A stretch of 14,168 bases of DNA from an uncultured bacterium (GCA_900551915.1 URXT01000045.1:1-14168), one strand, 5' to 3'; counted from the stretch's first letter, positions 1 to 6,392 are shown. Translations and numbers: made by a program. The notes: generated from the letters alone by a model not told the origin.

Positions 1-48
1 AAAACAGCGGAAGAGCAAATAATCAGAGCAATTTACAACAAATATTGA
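1..48 (+). CDS. Possible 3' end of a plus-strand gene cut by the window edge
   Basis: Frame 1 is open from the window edge for 15 codons (KTAEEQIIRAIYNKY) and then stops at TGA 46-48. The charged, helix-like composition is what a protein C-terminus looks like, and it would converge on the minus-strand gene ending at 81. Fifteen codons is too little to prove coding. Frame 3 is also open here and continues to about 150, but most of that reading lies over the minus-strand gene and is probably a shadow. No function can be given. Confidence 0.3.
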   Translation, partial: KTAEEQIIRAIYNKY

Positions 49-80
49 GAAGATATGGAGGATTTGGACTATTATTCTTT

Positions 81-908
81 TTAAGCCCTGCTTTTGTTAA
101 AGGCGTAAACACCTGCTATAACTCCTGCAGTTCCTGCAAGGATTCCGCCTAACAAAGCCGCTGAGGTTCTGGCTTTTGGTATATATTTTTTAATTACAGA
201 ATAATCGTTATTTAAATTTTTGTCTTTTGTAAGTGTTGCAAGTTTTTCATACATTAGATTTGCCCTGTCTGACATTGCACGGCGCACTTTTTCCCATTGA
301 GCGCTAATTTTACGTCCTTTATCCGGGAGCTTTAATACTGCACCCTCGCGAGCCGAACGAAATGACATTCTAGCTTCTCGGTATTGTTTTGTTGATTGTT
401 CCATTGCAATTTGAGCCTTAGCAAAATCTTGTGCTGCTGCTTTTAATTCAAGATTATATTTCATATCCTTTGGATTTTTCGTTACATTTTCCTGTGCAAT
501 CTGCAACTTCTTTCTTAATTCCCTGTATTTCGTACTTTGAATTGCATCAAGATATGCTTCCTTTCTTATCTGAACTTCTTTTATAAATTTATCGTCAACA
601 TTAACTTTTTTAACCATTTCATTCCAAAGCTTTGCGTTTGGTTTCACCTCTTCTCTTAAAATTTCGTCACCGGAATCCATGTAAACTTTTGCGGCTTTAT
701 TTAGATTGACAACAGAGGCTTTCTCTTCAACAGTTGCATGTTTCATTTTTTCATCAGAAAAATTCCTTGCGAAAGAGGAATCATCTTGCATTAACAAACG
801 TTCAAGCGAATATTTGTGCGGGGCAAAAACATACCCTGCTCCAATGCCTAAGACTGCAGAACCAGCACCGGCAGCTGCCGGAGATATAGTTACAGAATCC
901 GTACCCAT
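81..908 (-). CDS. Hypothetical coiled-coil protein with hydrophobic N- and C-terminal segments (275 aa)
   Basis: I do not recognise a named family. Residues about 8-30 are a small-residue hydrophobic stretch rich in Ala and Gly. The middle (about 45-240) is highly charged and rich in Lys, Glu, Gln and Ala, with long predicted helices that look like coiled coil, including several Tyr/Arg-rich turns. Residues about 250-272 are a second Ala/Gly-rich hydrophobic segment that could be a transmembrane helix, ending in NKSRA. The start is supported by an AGGAG Shine-Dalgarno at 916-920 (complement), 7 nt upstream of the ATG. The gene is divergent from the glycosyltransferase, and no terminator is visible in the 80 bp beyond its stop. 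The Gly-rich ends flanking a long helical body suggest a membrane-associated structural protein; that is inference only. Existence as a gene is well supported by length, start signal and composition. Confidence 0.85.
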   Translation of the reverse strand: MGTDSVTISPAAAGAGSAVLGIGAGYVFAPHKYSLERLLMQDDSSFARNFSDEKMKHATVEEKASVVNLNKAAKVYMDSGDEILREEVKPNAKLWNEMVKKVNVDDKFIKEVQIRKEAYLDAIQSTKYRELRKKLQIAQENVTKNPKDMKYNLELKAAAQDFAKAQIAMEQSTKQYREARMSFRSAREGAVLKLPDKGRKISAQWEKVRRAMSDRANLMYEKLATLTKDKNLNNDYSVIKKYIPKARTSAALLGGILAGTAGVIAGVYAFNKSRA

Positions 909-1010
909 ACCGACACTCCTTTACCTCGTTATATTTATAAACACAGAAAAAAGACTTCTGCTACATTATTACTCATAATAGAAATTTTTGTGGGTTTTCA
1001 TGGTAAAAAT

Positions 1011-1023
1011 TTACAACTTGTAA
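1011..1023. repeat. Short inverted repeat TTACAA-C-TTGTAA
   Basis: A perfect 6-bp inverted repeat with a 1-nt centre lies between the two divergent genes, just upstream of the -35-like element of the glycosyltransferase promoter. It could be an operator for either gene, but in such AT-rich DNA it may be chance. Confidence 0.35.
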
Positions 1024-1026
1024 CAA

Positions 1027-1056
1027 TTGTGAAACCTTAATAAATTGTGCTATATT
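1027..1056 (+). promoter_or_regulatory. Likely promoter of the glycosyltransferase gene
   Basis: TTGTGA (1027-1032) and TATATT (1051-1056) are spaced 18 bp apart. A start point near 1063 would give a leader of about 15 nt that still includes the AAAGGA Shine-Dalgarno at 1067-1072. Assignment rests on consensus match and position only. Confidence 0.55.
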
Positions 1057-1077
1057 AAAGTTAATGAAAGGAATTTT

Positions 1078-1935
1078 ATGGATCCGCTGGTAAGCATAAT
1101 TACGCCGACATACAACATAGTGGAAAATGACCACGCAGACGAATTTAATCTGCTTGTCTCACTTCTTGAACTTCAAACATATCCTAAAATAGAACACATT
1201 GTAATCGACGGGGCTTCTAATGACGAAACCATTGAACTTTTGAAGGATTACAAAAACAAAGGTTATTTAAACTTTTTCACTGAAAAAGATACCGGGAAAT
1301 TTCATGCACTGAACAAAGGCGTTATGCGTGCAAAAGGCAAGTACATTGCCTTTGTAAGCTGTGATGACTTTTACCATGATATTACGGCAATTTATGATGC
1401 GGTAAATGTTCTTGAAGCAGAAAATGCTGATTTTCTTTTTTCGCCGGCTTACTGCAGGCATCCTGAAAATTACACCTTCCTTTTTATGCCGGCAATGTAT
1501 AATGCATTTCAGGTTATGCCATGCGCGCGGCAGGGAATGGTTTTCAAACGCTCAATGATTGAAGAAGAAAAATATTTTGATGAAAAATTTAAACTTATGT
1601 CAGATTTAGATTTTATAATCAGAATTTTATTAAAAAAACGCCGCGGAGTTTTCTTTGATACAAACTTTACAACCTATAAATTAGGCGAAAAGACTTACAA
1701 CAACGAAGAACAGTGCATAAATGAAACCAAATTGATATATCATAAAAACTTCAGAAATTTATACCCGCTTAATGATGAAATTCTTGATGCAATGGCGAGA
1801 TTTTCAGAATTTCCGCAAGGACTTTTGGAGAAACTTTCGACCTGTTTTGCGCAAGAGGATAAAGAGCTGTTTTTCGAACGCTGCGAACAAATGCATCAGT
1901 TACGGCTTGACCATTACCGCAATGCTCAGGGATAG
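1078..1935 (+). CDS. Family 2 (GT-A fold) glycosyltransferase, 285 aa
   Basis: Transfers a sugar from a nucleotide-sugar donor, most likely to a cell-surface polysaccharide or glycolipid precursor at the cytoplasmic face. The protein opens with the GT2 signature VSIITPTYN (residues 5-13), followed by VIDGASNDET (42-51), which is the usual nucleotide-binding stretch. The metal-binding acidic motif is SCDD (94-97), where most relatives have NSDD, and an acidic MSDLDF lies at 174-179 in the place of the later donor/acceptor motif. No membrane segment is evident, so the enzyme should be soluble or peripheral. I choose ATG 1078 because AAAGGA at 1067-1072 is well placed; an in-frame TTG at 1045 would add 11 residues with no ribosome-binding site and no family match. 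Acceptor and sugar cannot be told from sequence. The dehydrogenase and phospholipid synthase downstream fit an envelope role. Confidence 0.92.
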   Translation: MDPLVSIITPTYNIVENDHADEFNLLVSLLELQTYPKIEHIVIDGASNDETIELLKDYKNKGYLNFFTEKDTGKFHALNKGVMRAKGKYIAFVSCDDFYHDITAIYDAVNVLEAENADFLFSPAYCRHPENYTFLFMPAMYNAFQVMPCARQGMVFKRSMIEEEKYFDEKFKLMSDLDFIIRILLKKRRGVFFDTNFTTYKLGEKTYNNEEQCINETKLIYHKNFRNLYPLNDEILDAMARFSEFPQGLLEKLSTCFAQEDKELFFERCEQMHQLRLDHYRNAQG

Positions 1936-1965
1936 CAGCGGTTTTGTTAAAAGTTTTTTAAATAT

Positions 1966-1993
1966 TTGCAATAACAATTAACTGTAATATAAT
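1966..1993 (+). promoter_or_regulatory. Promoter of the Gfo/Idh/MocA gene
   Basis: TTGCAA (1966-1971) and a consensus TATAAT (1988-1993) are 16 bp apart. A start near 2000 leaves a leader of about 29 nt with AAGGGA at 2017-2022, ideally placed for the ATG at 2029. The dehydrogenase and the gene after it can therefore be transcribed independently of the glycosyltransferase. Confidence 0.7.
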
Positions 1994-2028
1994 TTATATA
2001 AGAATACTAAGGACATAAGGGAATAAGA

Positions 2029-3030
2029 ATGAGTCAACAAAGAATAGCCGTTATAGGATTTGGAATGTGGGGCAGAAACATTGTCCGCAATTTTTATAAT
2101 TTAAACGTACTTGACACAGTTTGTGATATTGATGAAGAAAACAGAAAAAAAATTCTTGAGATGTATCCTGGGGTCAAAGTTACCGATAATTTAAACGAAA
2201 TTATAAACAATAAAGAGATTACAGGAGTTGCTGTTGTAACCCCGAGCCACACTCACTACAAAATAGTAAAAGCTATGCTTGAAGCAGGAAAAAATGTGTA
2301 TGTAGAAAAACCGATTTCCACAGTCGCTCAGGAAGCAAGAGATTTATCGCAGCTTGCACATGAAAAAGGGCTTGTTCTTATGGTTGGACATCTTCTGCTG
2401 TATCATCCTGCAGTAAACCGTTTGAAAATGCTGGTTGAAGAAGGAGCATTAGGCGAAATTGTTTATGCTCAAAGCGACAGATTGAATGTTAATTTTCACA
2501 AAAATGACAGAAGTGTCATGTGGGATTTAGCGCCGCATGATGTTTCAATGATTAGCTATGTCACAGGCAAAATGCCGGTTCGTGTAATTTCTGCAATCGG
2601 TTGTTCTTCTGACAGAAATGATATTATGGATATAACCCATATCGGAATACAGTTTGAAGACGGGGTTATCGGACACATTTCAGACAGCTGGATTACTCCG
2701 AAAAAACACGTAACACTGCTTGTCAGAGGTACAAAAGCCACTGCAATTTTGGATGACACAGTTGCGGAAAATAAATTAACCGTTTATGATAACTTTGTTC
2801 AAAGTAATTCTCAAAACATTACAACACCTGATGTTTTGGAAATTGAACCGTTAAAATTGGAGTGCCAGCATTTTGTAAGCTGCTGTGAAACAGGTAAAAA
2901 AGCCCGCTCTGACGGTGACAACGGTTTTATGGTAACGCAGATACTTGAAGAAGCTGAAAAAATAATGCTTGGTGAAAGAGTAAAAAAACTTGACGAATTA
3001 AACTTTGCACTCTCAAGAATGAAAAAGTAA
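2029..3030 (+). CDS. Gfo/Idh/MocA family oxidoreductase, probably a nucleotide-sugar or polyol dehydrogenase
   Basis: An NAD(P)-dependent dehydrogenase of 333 aa, the usual family length. The N-terminal Rossmann fold starts at residue 5 with the dinucleotide loop GFGMWG (10-15). The family motif EKP (93-95) supplies the conserved lysine, K94. WDLAPHD (165-171) carries the presumed catalytic histidine H170, and the C-terminal half is the alpha/beta substrate domain. The VGHLLLYHPAV stretch (119-129) together with WDLAPHD is typical of the subgroup acting on UDP-GlcNAc-type sugars (WlbA/WbpB-like), so 3-oxidation of a nucleotide sugar is a reasonable guess. That substrate is inferred from family resemblance, and polyol substrates such as inositol are not excluded. 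The ATG is fixed by AAGGGA six nucleotides upstream. The next gene starts 19 bp after the stop, so they very likely share a transcript. Confidence 0.92.
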   Translation: MSQQRIAVIGFGMWGRNIVRNFYNLNVLDTVCDIDEENRKKILEMYPGVKVTDNLNEIINNKEITGVAVVTPSHTHYKIVKAMLEAGKNVYVEKPISTVAQEARDLSQLAHEKGLVLMVGHLLLYHPAVNRLKMLVEEGALGEIVYAQSDRLNVNFHKNDRSVMWDLAPHDVSMISYVTGKMPVRVISAIGCSSDRNDIMDITHIGIQFEDGVIGHISDSWITPKKHVTLLVRGTKATAILDDTVAENKLTVYDNFVQSNSQNITTPDVLEIEPLKLECQHFVSCCETGKKARSDGDNGFMVTQILEEAEKIMLGERVKKLDELNFALSRMKK

Positions 3031-3049
3031 AAGAGGATTTTTAAGGGAT

Positions 3050-3661
3050 ATGGATATTAAAAATAACACAGCAAACATCGTGTCAATAAGCAGAGTGTTT
3101 ATTGCATTTATTGCAATCGGCTTGCTTTTTATTGAAACAAAAGCAGCGTACCTTTGGTCAACAGCCTTAACAATAATAGCATTTGCCATGGACGGCGTTG
3201 ACGGATACATTGCAAGAAAATATAACCAGTCGTCCGAATTAGGTTCAGTTCTTGATATTATGGGCGACAGAATTGTAGAAGCTTCATATTGGATTGCTTT
3301 TGCAGTAATGGGATGGTTGAACATTTTATTTCCGATTATCTGTGTTACAAGAGCCTTTACAACAGACAGCATCAGAAGCGTCGCTCTTTCAAAAGGAATG
3401 ACAGCCTTCGGGGATAAATCAATGCAATCGACAGCCTGGGGAAAATTCATCTGCTCATCTAAATTTATGAGAATCAGCTATGCAGTTGCAAAAGTTCTGG
3501 CATTTATATTGTTAATCTTTGTTAACACACCTGATTGCGAATTTTGTACAAAATTCTACATGCCGGAAATTGCAGTTATCTTAGCTTGGGCAGCAATTAT
3601 ATTCTGTGTAGTAAGAGCAATTCCGGTTGTTGCTGAAAGCGGAAAGCTTTTTGATAAGTAA
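3050..3661 (+). CDS. CDP-alcohol phosphatidyltransferase (PgsA-like), 203 aa
   Basis: An integral membrane enzyme that transfers a phosphatidyl group from CDP-diacylglycerol to an alcohol such as glycerol 3-phosphate or inositol phosphate, making phospholipid headgroups. The complete CDP-alcohol signature D-x2-DG-x2-AR-x8-G-x3-D-x3-D is present: D48, D51, G52, A55, R56, G65, D69 and D73, which bind two metals and the CDP moiety. Hydrophobic helices surround it (about 10-28, 33-48, 78-98, 144-160 and 172-192). Length fits PgsA and its relatives. ATG 3050 has GAGGA 12 nt upstream and a closer AAGGG only 2 nt away; both spacings are off-optimal, so coupling to the upstream dehydrogenase is plausible. 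The alcohol acceptor cannot be read from sequence. Phosphatidylglycerophosphate synthase is the default, but pairing with a sugar-type dehydrogenase leaves open an inositol or sugar lipid. Confidence 0.9.
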   Translation: MDIKNNTANIVSISRVFIAFIAIGLLFIETKAAYLWSTALTIIAFAMDGVDGYIARKYNQSSELGSVLDIMGDRIVEASYWIAFAVMGWLNILFPIICVTRAFTTDSIRSVALSKGMTAFGDKSMQSTAWGKFICSSKFMRISYAVAKVLAFILLIFVNTPDCEFCTKFYMPEIAVILAWAAIIFCVVRAIPVVAESGKLFDK

Positions 3662-3677
3662 AATTTTCAACAGAATA

Positions 3678-3704
3678 AAAAGACCGGTAAACAGCCGGTC
3701 TTTT
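3678..3704. terminator. Strong bidirectional rho-independent terminator
   Basis: A perfect 10-bp stem, AAAAGACCGG (3678-3687) and CCGGTCTTTT (3695-3704), closes a 7-nt loop. The GC-rich core with A-run and T-run flanks can terminate in both directions. It sits between the convergent phosphatidyltransferase (stop 3661) and pilin-like gene (stop 3708). Confidence 0.92.
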
Positions 3705-3707
3705 GCG

Positions 3708-4442
3708 TTATTTAGAACACTTAGTTTTACTCCAAGACAAATCGTTACAGTGGAGATAGTCCATATTTTCATTAGTCAGCACCCAGGAAGTACAGGCGAG
3801 GCCAGTTTGTATTGATTTATCTCTGCATTGAGCTTGAAACGCATGGGTAGTATTGTCTTGACTGCCATAAGGCACAATTCCGTATTTAGTAAACCAAAAG
3901 TTGAAATAATCAACTCCAACAGTGTTTGGGCGTTTAAAACCATTTATATCAACGCCAATAATACCGCAAGTATTTGCTAAAAGCTTAGATGAACCATTAT
4001 TTATAGTGCAATCAGGGCTGCTAGCCGAAAAACGCATAAGCGTTCCATCTACAAGCACTATTTTATAAAAAGTTTGATATTCGTTAACATTAATCCAATC
4101 CTTGCCGTTTAGATATTTATAATTAATATCAGGCCAGCAGCCAGTGCCTGTTTTGCAATTATTCACCACTTTAAACTCCTTTGTTAAAATTTCACCAAGT
4201 CTTACACTACCGTCTGCATCATTGGATAAACCCCAGCTATCAGGCGTTCCATTTTTAACTACAGCTATCTCAAAAGCTTGCTGTAGAAGAGAGTAAGTTT
4301 TTTTTAGTGCTGTAATTCTTTCACGTTCAACATACTTTCCCATAAGGACAGGAAGCGTCATTGCTGCAACAATCCCGATAATACCGAGAGTAATGAGCAC
4401 TTCGGCGAGTGTAAAAGCAACTTTCAAATTTTTAGTGTTCAT
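3708..4442 (-). CDS. Type IV pilin-like prepilin (pseudopilin/minor pilin), cysteine-rich, 244 aa
   Basis: A secreted pilin-type protein. After a short basic leader (MNTKNLKVA) comes FTLAEVLITLG followed by a hydrophobic helix to about residue 32, with the conserved Glu at mature position 5. Prepilin peptidase should cut between A9 and F10; Ala rather than Gly at -1 is unusual in general but, to my knowledge, common in Gastranaerophilales. The rest is a globular domain with eight cysteines, all C-terminal to the helix, which suggests several disulfides and folding outside the cytoplasm. Length is greater than a typical major pilin (about 150 aa). I choose the ATG ending at 4442 because GGAGG (4449-4453, complement) lies 6 nt upstream; an ATG seven codons earlier lies before that site. 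Pilus assembly, secretion or DNA uptake are all possible, and no machinery genes are nearby. Confidence 0.9.
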   Translation of the reverse strand: MNTKNLKVAFTLAEVLITLGIIGIVAAMTLPVLMGKYVERERITALKKTYSLLQQAFEIAVVKNGTPDSWGLSNDADGSVRLGEILTKEFKVVNNCKTGTGCWPDINYKYLNGKDWINVNEYQTFYKIVLVDGTLMRFSASSPDCTINNGSSKLLANTCGIIGVDINGFKRPNTVGVDYFNFWFTKYGIVPYGSQDNTTHAFQAQCRDKSIQTGLACTSWVLTNENMDYLHCNDLSWSKTKCSK

Positions 4443-4467
4443 AAAATTCCTCCATTTATTCACTTTT

Positions 4468-4497
4468 AATATAACTCCAAAAATCCATGTCAGACAA
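4468..4497 (-). promoter_or_regulatory. Likely promoter of the pilin-like gene
   Basis: On the minus strand, TTGTCT (4492-4497) and TATATT (4468-4473) are 18 bp apart. They lie upstream of the perfect GGAGG ribosome-binding site and leave a leader of about 20 nt. Confidence 0.5.
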
Positions 4498-4503
4498 GCA
4501 TTT

Positions 4504-4521
4504 TATTACATTTTTGTAATA
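4504..4521. repeat. Inverted repeat TATTACA-N4-TGTAATA, candidate operator
   Basis: A perfect 7-bp inverted repeat with a TTTT centre sits in the divergent region. It borders the -35 element of the pilin-like gene and lies about 20 bp upstream of the best -10 of the XRE regulator (TATATT, 4541-4546). Size and symmetry fit a dimeric helix-turn-helix repressor site, so autoregulation by the adjacent XRE protein is a natural hypothesis. Confidence 0.45.
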
Positions 4522-4564
4522 TTAATCTTACAGAAAAATCTATATTACATGAAACAATAATTTT

Positions 4565-4774
4565 ATGGGTATAAGAAAACTCAGAAATGATATAGGCAGA
4601 AAGGTTAAAGAATTAAGACAGGAAAGAGAATTATCGCAGGAAAAACTTGCCGAATATGTTAACATGTCTCGTGAACATATTTCATGCATTGAAAGAGGGA
4701 AAAATCTTCCTACTGTCGAAACCCTTTATCATCTTGCAAACTATTTTGAGATTGATATAAAAGATTTTTTCTAA
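4565..4774 (+). CDS. XRE-family helix-turn-helix regulator, 69 aa
   Basis: A stand-alone Cro/C1-type DNA-binding domain. Residues about 8-65 form the five-helix fold: IGRKVKELRQ (helix 1), LSQEKLAEYV (helix 2), MSREHISCIERGK (recognition helix region) and TVETLYHLANYFEIDIKDFF (helices 4-5). There is no effector domain, so it probably binds as a dimer to a short palindrome; a candidate lies in the upstream region at 4504-4521. No Shine-Dalgarno is visible before ATG 4565, where the upstream sequence is all A and T apart from isolated G/C. A -10-like TATATT at 4541-4546 would give a leader of about 12 nt. Proteins this small often control a neighbouring gene; here the divergent pilin-like gene is the obvious target, which is inference. 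Confidence 0.9.
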   Translation: MGIRKLRNDIGRKVKELRQERELSQEKLAEYVNMSREHISCIERGKNLPTVETLYHLANYFEIDIKDFF

Positions 4775-4776
4775 TA

Positions 4777-4804
4777 TTGACTTTAACATGTGCAAAGGTA
4801 TAAT
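4777..4804 (+). promoter_or_regulatory. Near-consensus promoter predicted to give a leaderless trmL mRNA
   Basis: TTGACT (4777-4782) and consensus TATAAT (4799-4804) are 16 bp apart. The usual distance of about 7 nt from the end of the -10 to the start point puts transcription on A4811, the first base of the trmL ATG. The AAAGG at 4794-4798 would then be promoter DNA, not a ribosome-binding site. Confidence 0.7.
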
Positions 4805-4810
4805 TTTTTT

Positions 4811-5260
4811 ATGACTAAATTAAATATAGTTTTGTATGAACCTGAAATTCCGCAAAATACTGGTAATATTGCTAGACTTTGTGCCTGTACTGGAGCATCA
4901 TTGTATCTTGTGGGCAAACTCGGATTTTCGCTTTCAAGCAAATATACCAAACGTGCCGGATTAGACTACTGGGACAGCGTTGATTTACACAAAGTTGACT
5001 CAATGGAGGAATTGTTTGACGCGAACAAAGACGCTACATTCTATTATCTGACAACAAAAACAAATCGAAAATACACTGATATAAAATTCAAAGATGGTGA
5101 TTTTATTGTTTTTGGGCCAGAAACAAGAGGGCTTCCTGAAATTTACGTAAAAGATGAACATGCCCTTACAATTCCAATGAAAGAAGGCCAAAGAAGTTTA
5201 AATCTTTCAAATTCGGTTGCAATTGTAGTTTACGAGGTAATAAGACAAAATGGACTATGA
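4811..5260 (+). CDS. trmL: tRNA (cytidine(34)-2'-O)-methyltransferase TrmL (SPOUT family)
   Basis: Methylates the 2'-O of the wobble nucleotide in certain tRNAs (in E. coli the Leu isoacceptors with CAA and UAA anticodons) using S-adenosylmethionine. At 149 aa it is the minimal one-domain SPOUT enzyme, which folds with a trefoil knot and dimerises. Three motifs are present: EIPQNTGNIARLCA (12-25) with the catalytic-type Asn and Arg, FGPETRGLP (101-109), and the knot/SAM stretch from IPM (121) through RSLNLSNSVAIVVYE (128-142). I choose ATG 4811 because the family begins right at this NIVLYEPEIP; a GTG at 4790 would add seven residues that overlap the -10 element. No Shine-Dalgarno separates promoter and ATG, so translation is probably leaderless. 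The 3' end overlaps nnrD by 11 nt. Confidence 0.95.
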   Translation: MTKLNIVLYEPEIPQNTGNIARLCACTGASLYLVGKLGFSLSSKYTKRAGLDYWDSVDLHKVDSMEELFDANKDATFYYLTTKTNRKYTDIKFKDGDFIVFGPETRGLPEIYVKDEHALTIPMKEGQRSLNLSNSVAIVVYEVIRQNGL

Positions 5261-6053
5261 ACTTCCATTAAGAAATGAGAATTCTAACAAAGGAACTTTT
5301 GGAAGAGTATTGAATATTTCAGGCTCTGACTACATGCCGGGAGCAGCATACTTATCAAGTGTTTCTGCCCTCACTGCCGGCTGCGGATATGTATTTTTAG
5401 CGTCAGAAGAGCGTGTTATAAATGCTGTTGCAGCTCAAACGCAAAATATAGTTTTTGCGCCTCTTACCGATATTGAAAATTTATTAAAGTCTTCTACGGT
5501 TCTTCTTATAGGATGCGGAATTTCCACAAGCAAAAAAGCAGAAAATATTTTTAAAGATACAATTAAAGCCTGCAATATTCCAACAGTAATAGACGCTGAC
5601 GGCTTAAATATTCTATCCGAATGGGAAAACCCAAAGCTTCCCGAAAATTTAATTCTTACACCGCATGTCAAAGAAGCCTCAAGACTTTTAGAAATTGATG
5701 TGGAAAGAATTATTTCAAACATGGAATTTTTTGCAAAAGAGATTTCTCAAAAATATAATTGCACAACTGTTTTAAAATCAAGCGAAACAGTTGTTTGTGG
5801 CAAAGATTTACAGATATACAAAAACACAATGCGAAACAGCGCGCTTGCAAAAGCCGGAAGCGGAGATGTTTTGTCTGGAATTATTGCAGGACTCTTAGCG
5901 CAAGGTCTTGATGAGTTTAATGCGGCAAAAACCGGTGTTTATGTTCACAGTCTGGCCGGAGAATATGCAAAAAATGACCTGACTGAATTTGCAGTTCTTG
6001 CAAATGATCAAATCAGGTACATTTCTTGCGCTTTTAAAAAATTATTAAATTAA
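5250..6053 (+). CDS. nnrD: ADP/ATP-dependent NAD(P)H-hydrate dehydratase
   Basis: Repairs damaged nicotinamide cofactors by dehydrating the S form of NAD(P)H hydrate at the expense of ADP or ATP (YjeF C-terminal, ribokinase-like fold). Residues show the family in order: NKGTFGRVLNISGS (13-26), YMPGAAYL (28-35), VIDADGLN (113-120), ILTPH (135-139) and KAGSGDVLSGIIAGL (201-215), whose D206 is the expected catalytic base. At 267 aa this is the stand-alone dehydratase domain; the epimerase (NnrE) half fused in E. coli is absent and would have to be encoded elsewhere. ATG 5250 lies inside the trmL 3' end, with GAGG at 5234-5237 12 nt upstream, so translation is probably coupled to trmL. The stop overlaps the stop of the convergent small gene by 4 nt. 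Confidence 0.95.
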   Translation: MDYELPLRNENSNKGTFGRVLNISGSDYMPGAAYLSSVSALTAGCGYVFLASEERVINAVAAQTQNIVFAPLTDIENLLKSSTVLLIGCGISTSKKAENIFKDTIKACNIPTVIDADGLNILSEWENPKLPENLILTPHVKEASRLLEIDVERIISNMEFFAKEISQKYNCTTVLKSSETVVCGKDLQIYKNTMRNSALAKAGSGDVLSGIIAGLLAQGLDEFNAAKTGVYVHSLAGEYAKNDLTEFAVLANDQIRYISCAFKKLLN

Positions 6054-6340
6054 CATACAAAGTTAATACTGTTTTCCGGGATAATTTTTTCATCAGTTTT
6101 TGCAGCTGGAGCCGCAATTGGCCGTTTTGAATTACGCATTGAGGCAACTCTTCCAATAAAAGTATCTTTATCTTCGAAAATTACAGCATCTCTGCTAAGT
6201 CTTTCAGCTCTTTTAGCATTTACAGTTCCTGCTAAATTTGAAGAAGCTGAAACATATAATTCTTCAGCCTTTTGTAAAGCTTTGTTTGCTACCTTTGATT
6301 TTGCGCCGCTAAATGACACATTTTGGATTCCTTGAATCAT
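6050..6340 (-). CDS. Small SFSG-motif protein of unknown function, 96 aa
   Basis: No known function. The N-terminus reads MIQGIQNVSFSGAKSK; a short 'xxVSFSGx' opening is a style I associate with many Gastranaerophilales proteins, and a second copy (DNISFSGK) begins the ORF at 13649. Residues about 18-60 are likely helical and charged, 80-85 are Ala/Pro-rich, and the protein ends in a cysteine (INFVC). There is no transmembrane helix or classical signal peptide. A strong AAGGAG ribosome-binding site precedes the ATG by 6 nt, so it is probably well translated. A -10-like TATAAT lies at 6387-6392 (complement) with no good -35. The gene converges on nnrD, and their stop codons share bases 6050-6053. 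Confidence 0.85.
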   Translation of the reverse strand: MIQGIQNVSFSGAKSKVANKALQKAEELYVSASSNLAGTVNAKRAERLSRDAVIFEDKDTFIGRVASMRNSKRPIAAPAAKTDEKIIPENSINFVC

Positions 6341-6386
6341 CTTTTTCTCCTTTAAATTGTTTTTGGGGTAATAAATTTAGTTTGAT

Positions 6387-6392
6387 ATTATA
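6387..6392 (-). promoter_or_regulatory. Candidate -10 element for the 96-aa gene
   Basis: A consensus TATAAT on the minus strand lies 47 nt upstream of the start codon. No convincing -35 lies at 16-18 bp, so the call rests on the -10 alone. Confidence 0.35.

Noticed and set aside
3..149. Open frame 3 reading from the window edge across the 3' end of the minus-strand gene
   Set aside because: Most of it overlies the well-supported gene at 81-908 and mirrors its hydrophobic C-terminus, as expected for a shadow frame.
706..978. 90-codon plus-strand ORF
   Set aside because: Lies almost wholly over the start of the minus-strand gene at 81-908, has no ribosome-binding site and has Cys/Ser-rich shadow composition.
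1045..1077. TTG start adding 11 residues to the glycosyltransferase
   Set aside because: It overlaps the -10 element and lacks a ribosome-binding site, while ATG 1078 has a well-placed AAAGGA and the family's usual N-terminus.
3013..3450. 145-codon minus-strand ORF opposite the phosphatidyltransferase
   Set aside because: Antisense shadow; the plus strand carries the complete CDP-alcohol signature and membrane helices.
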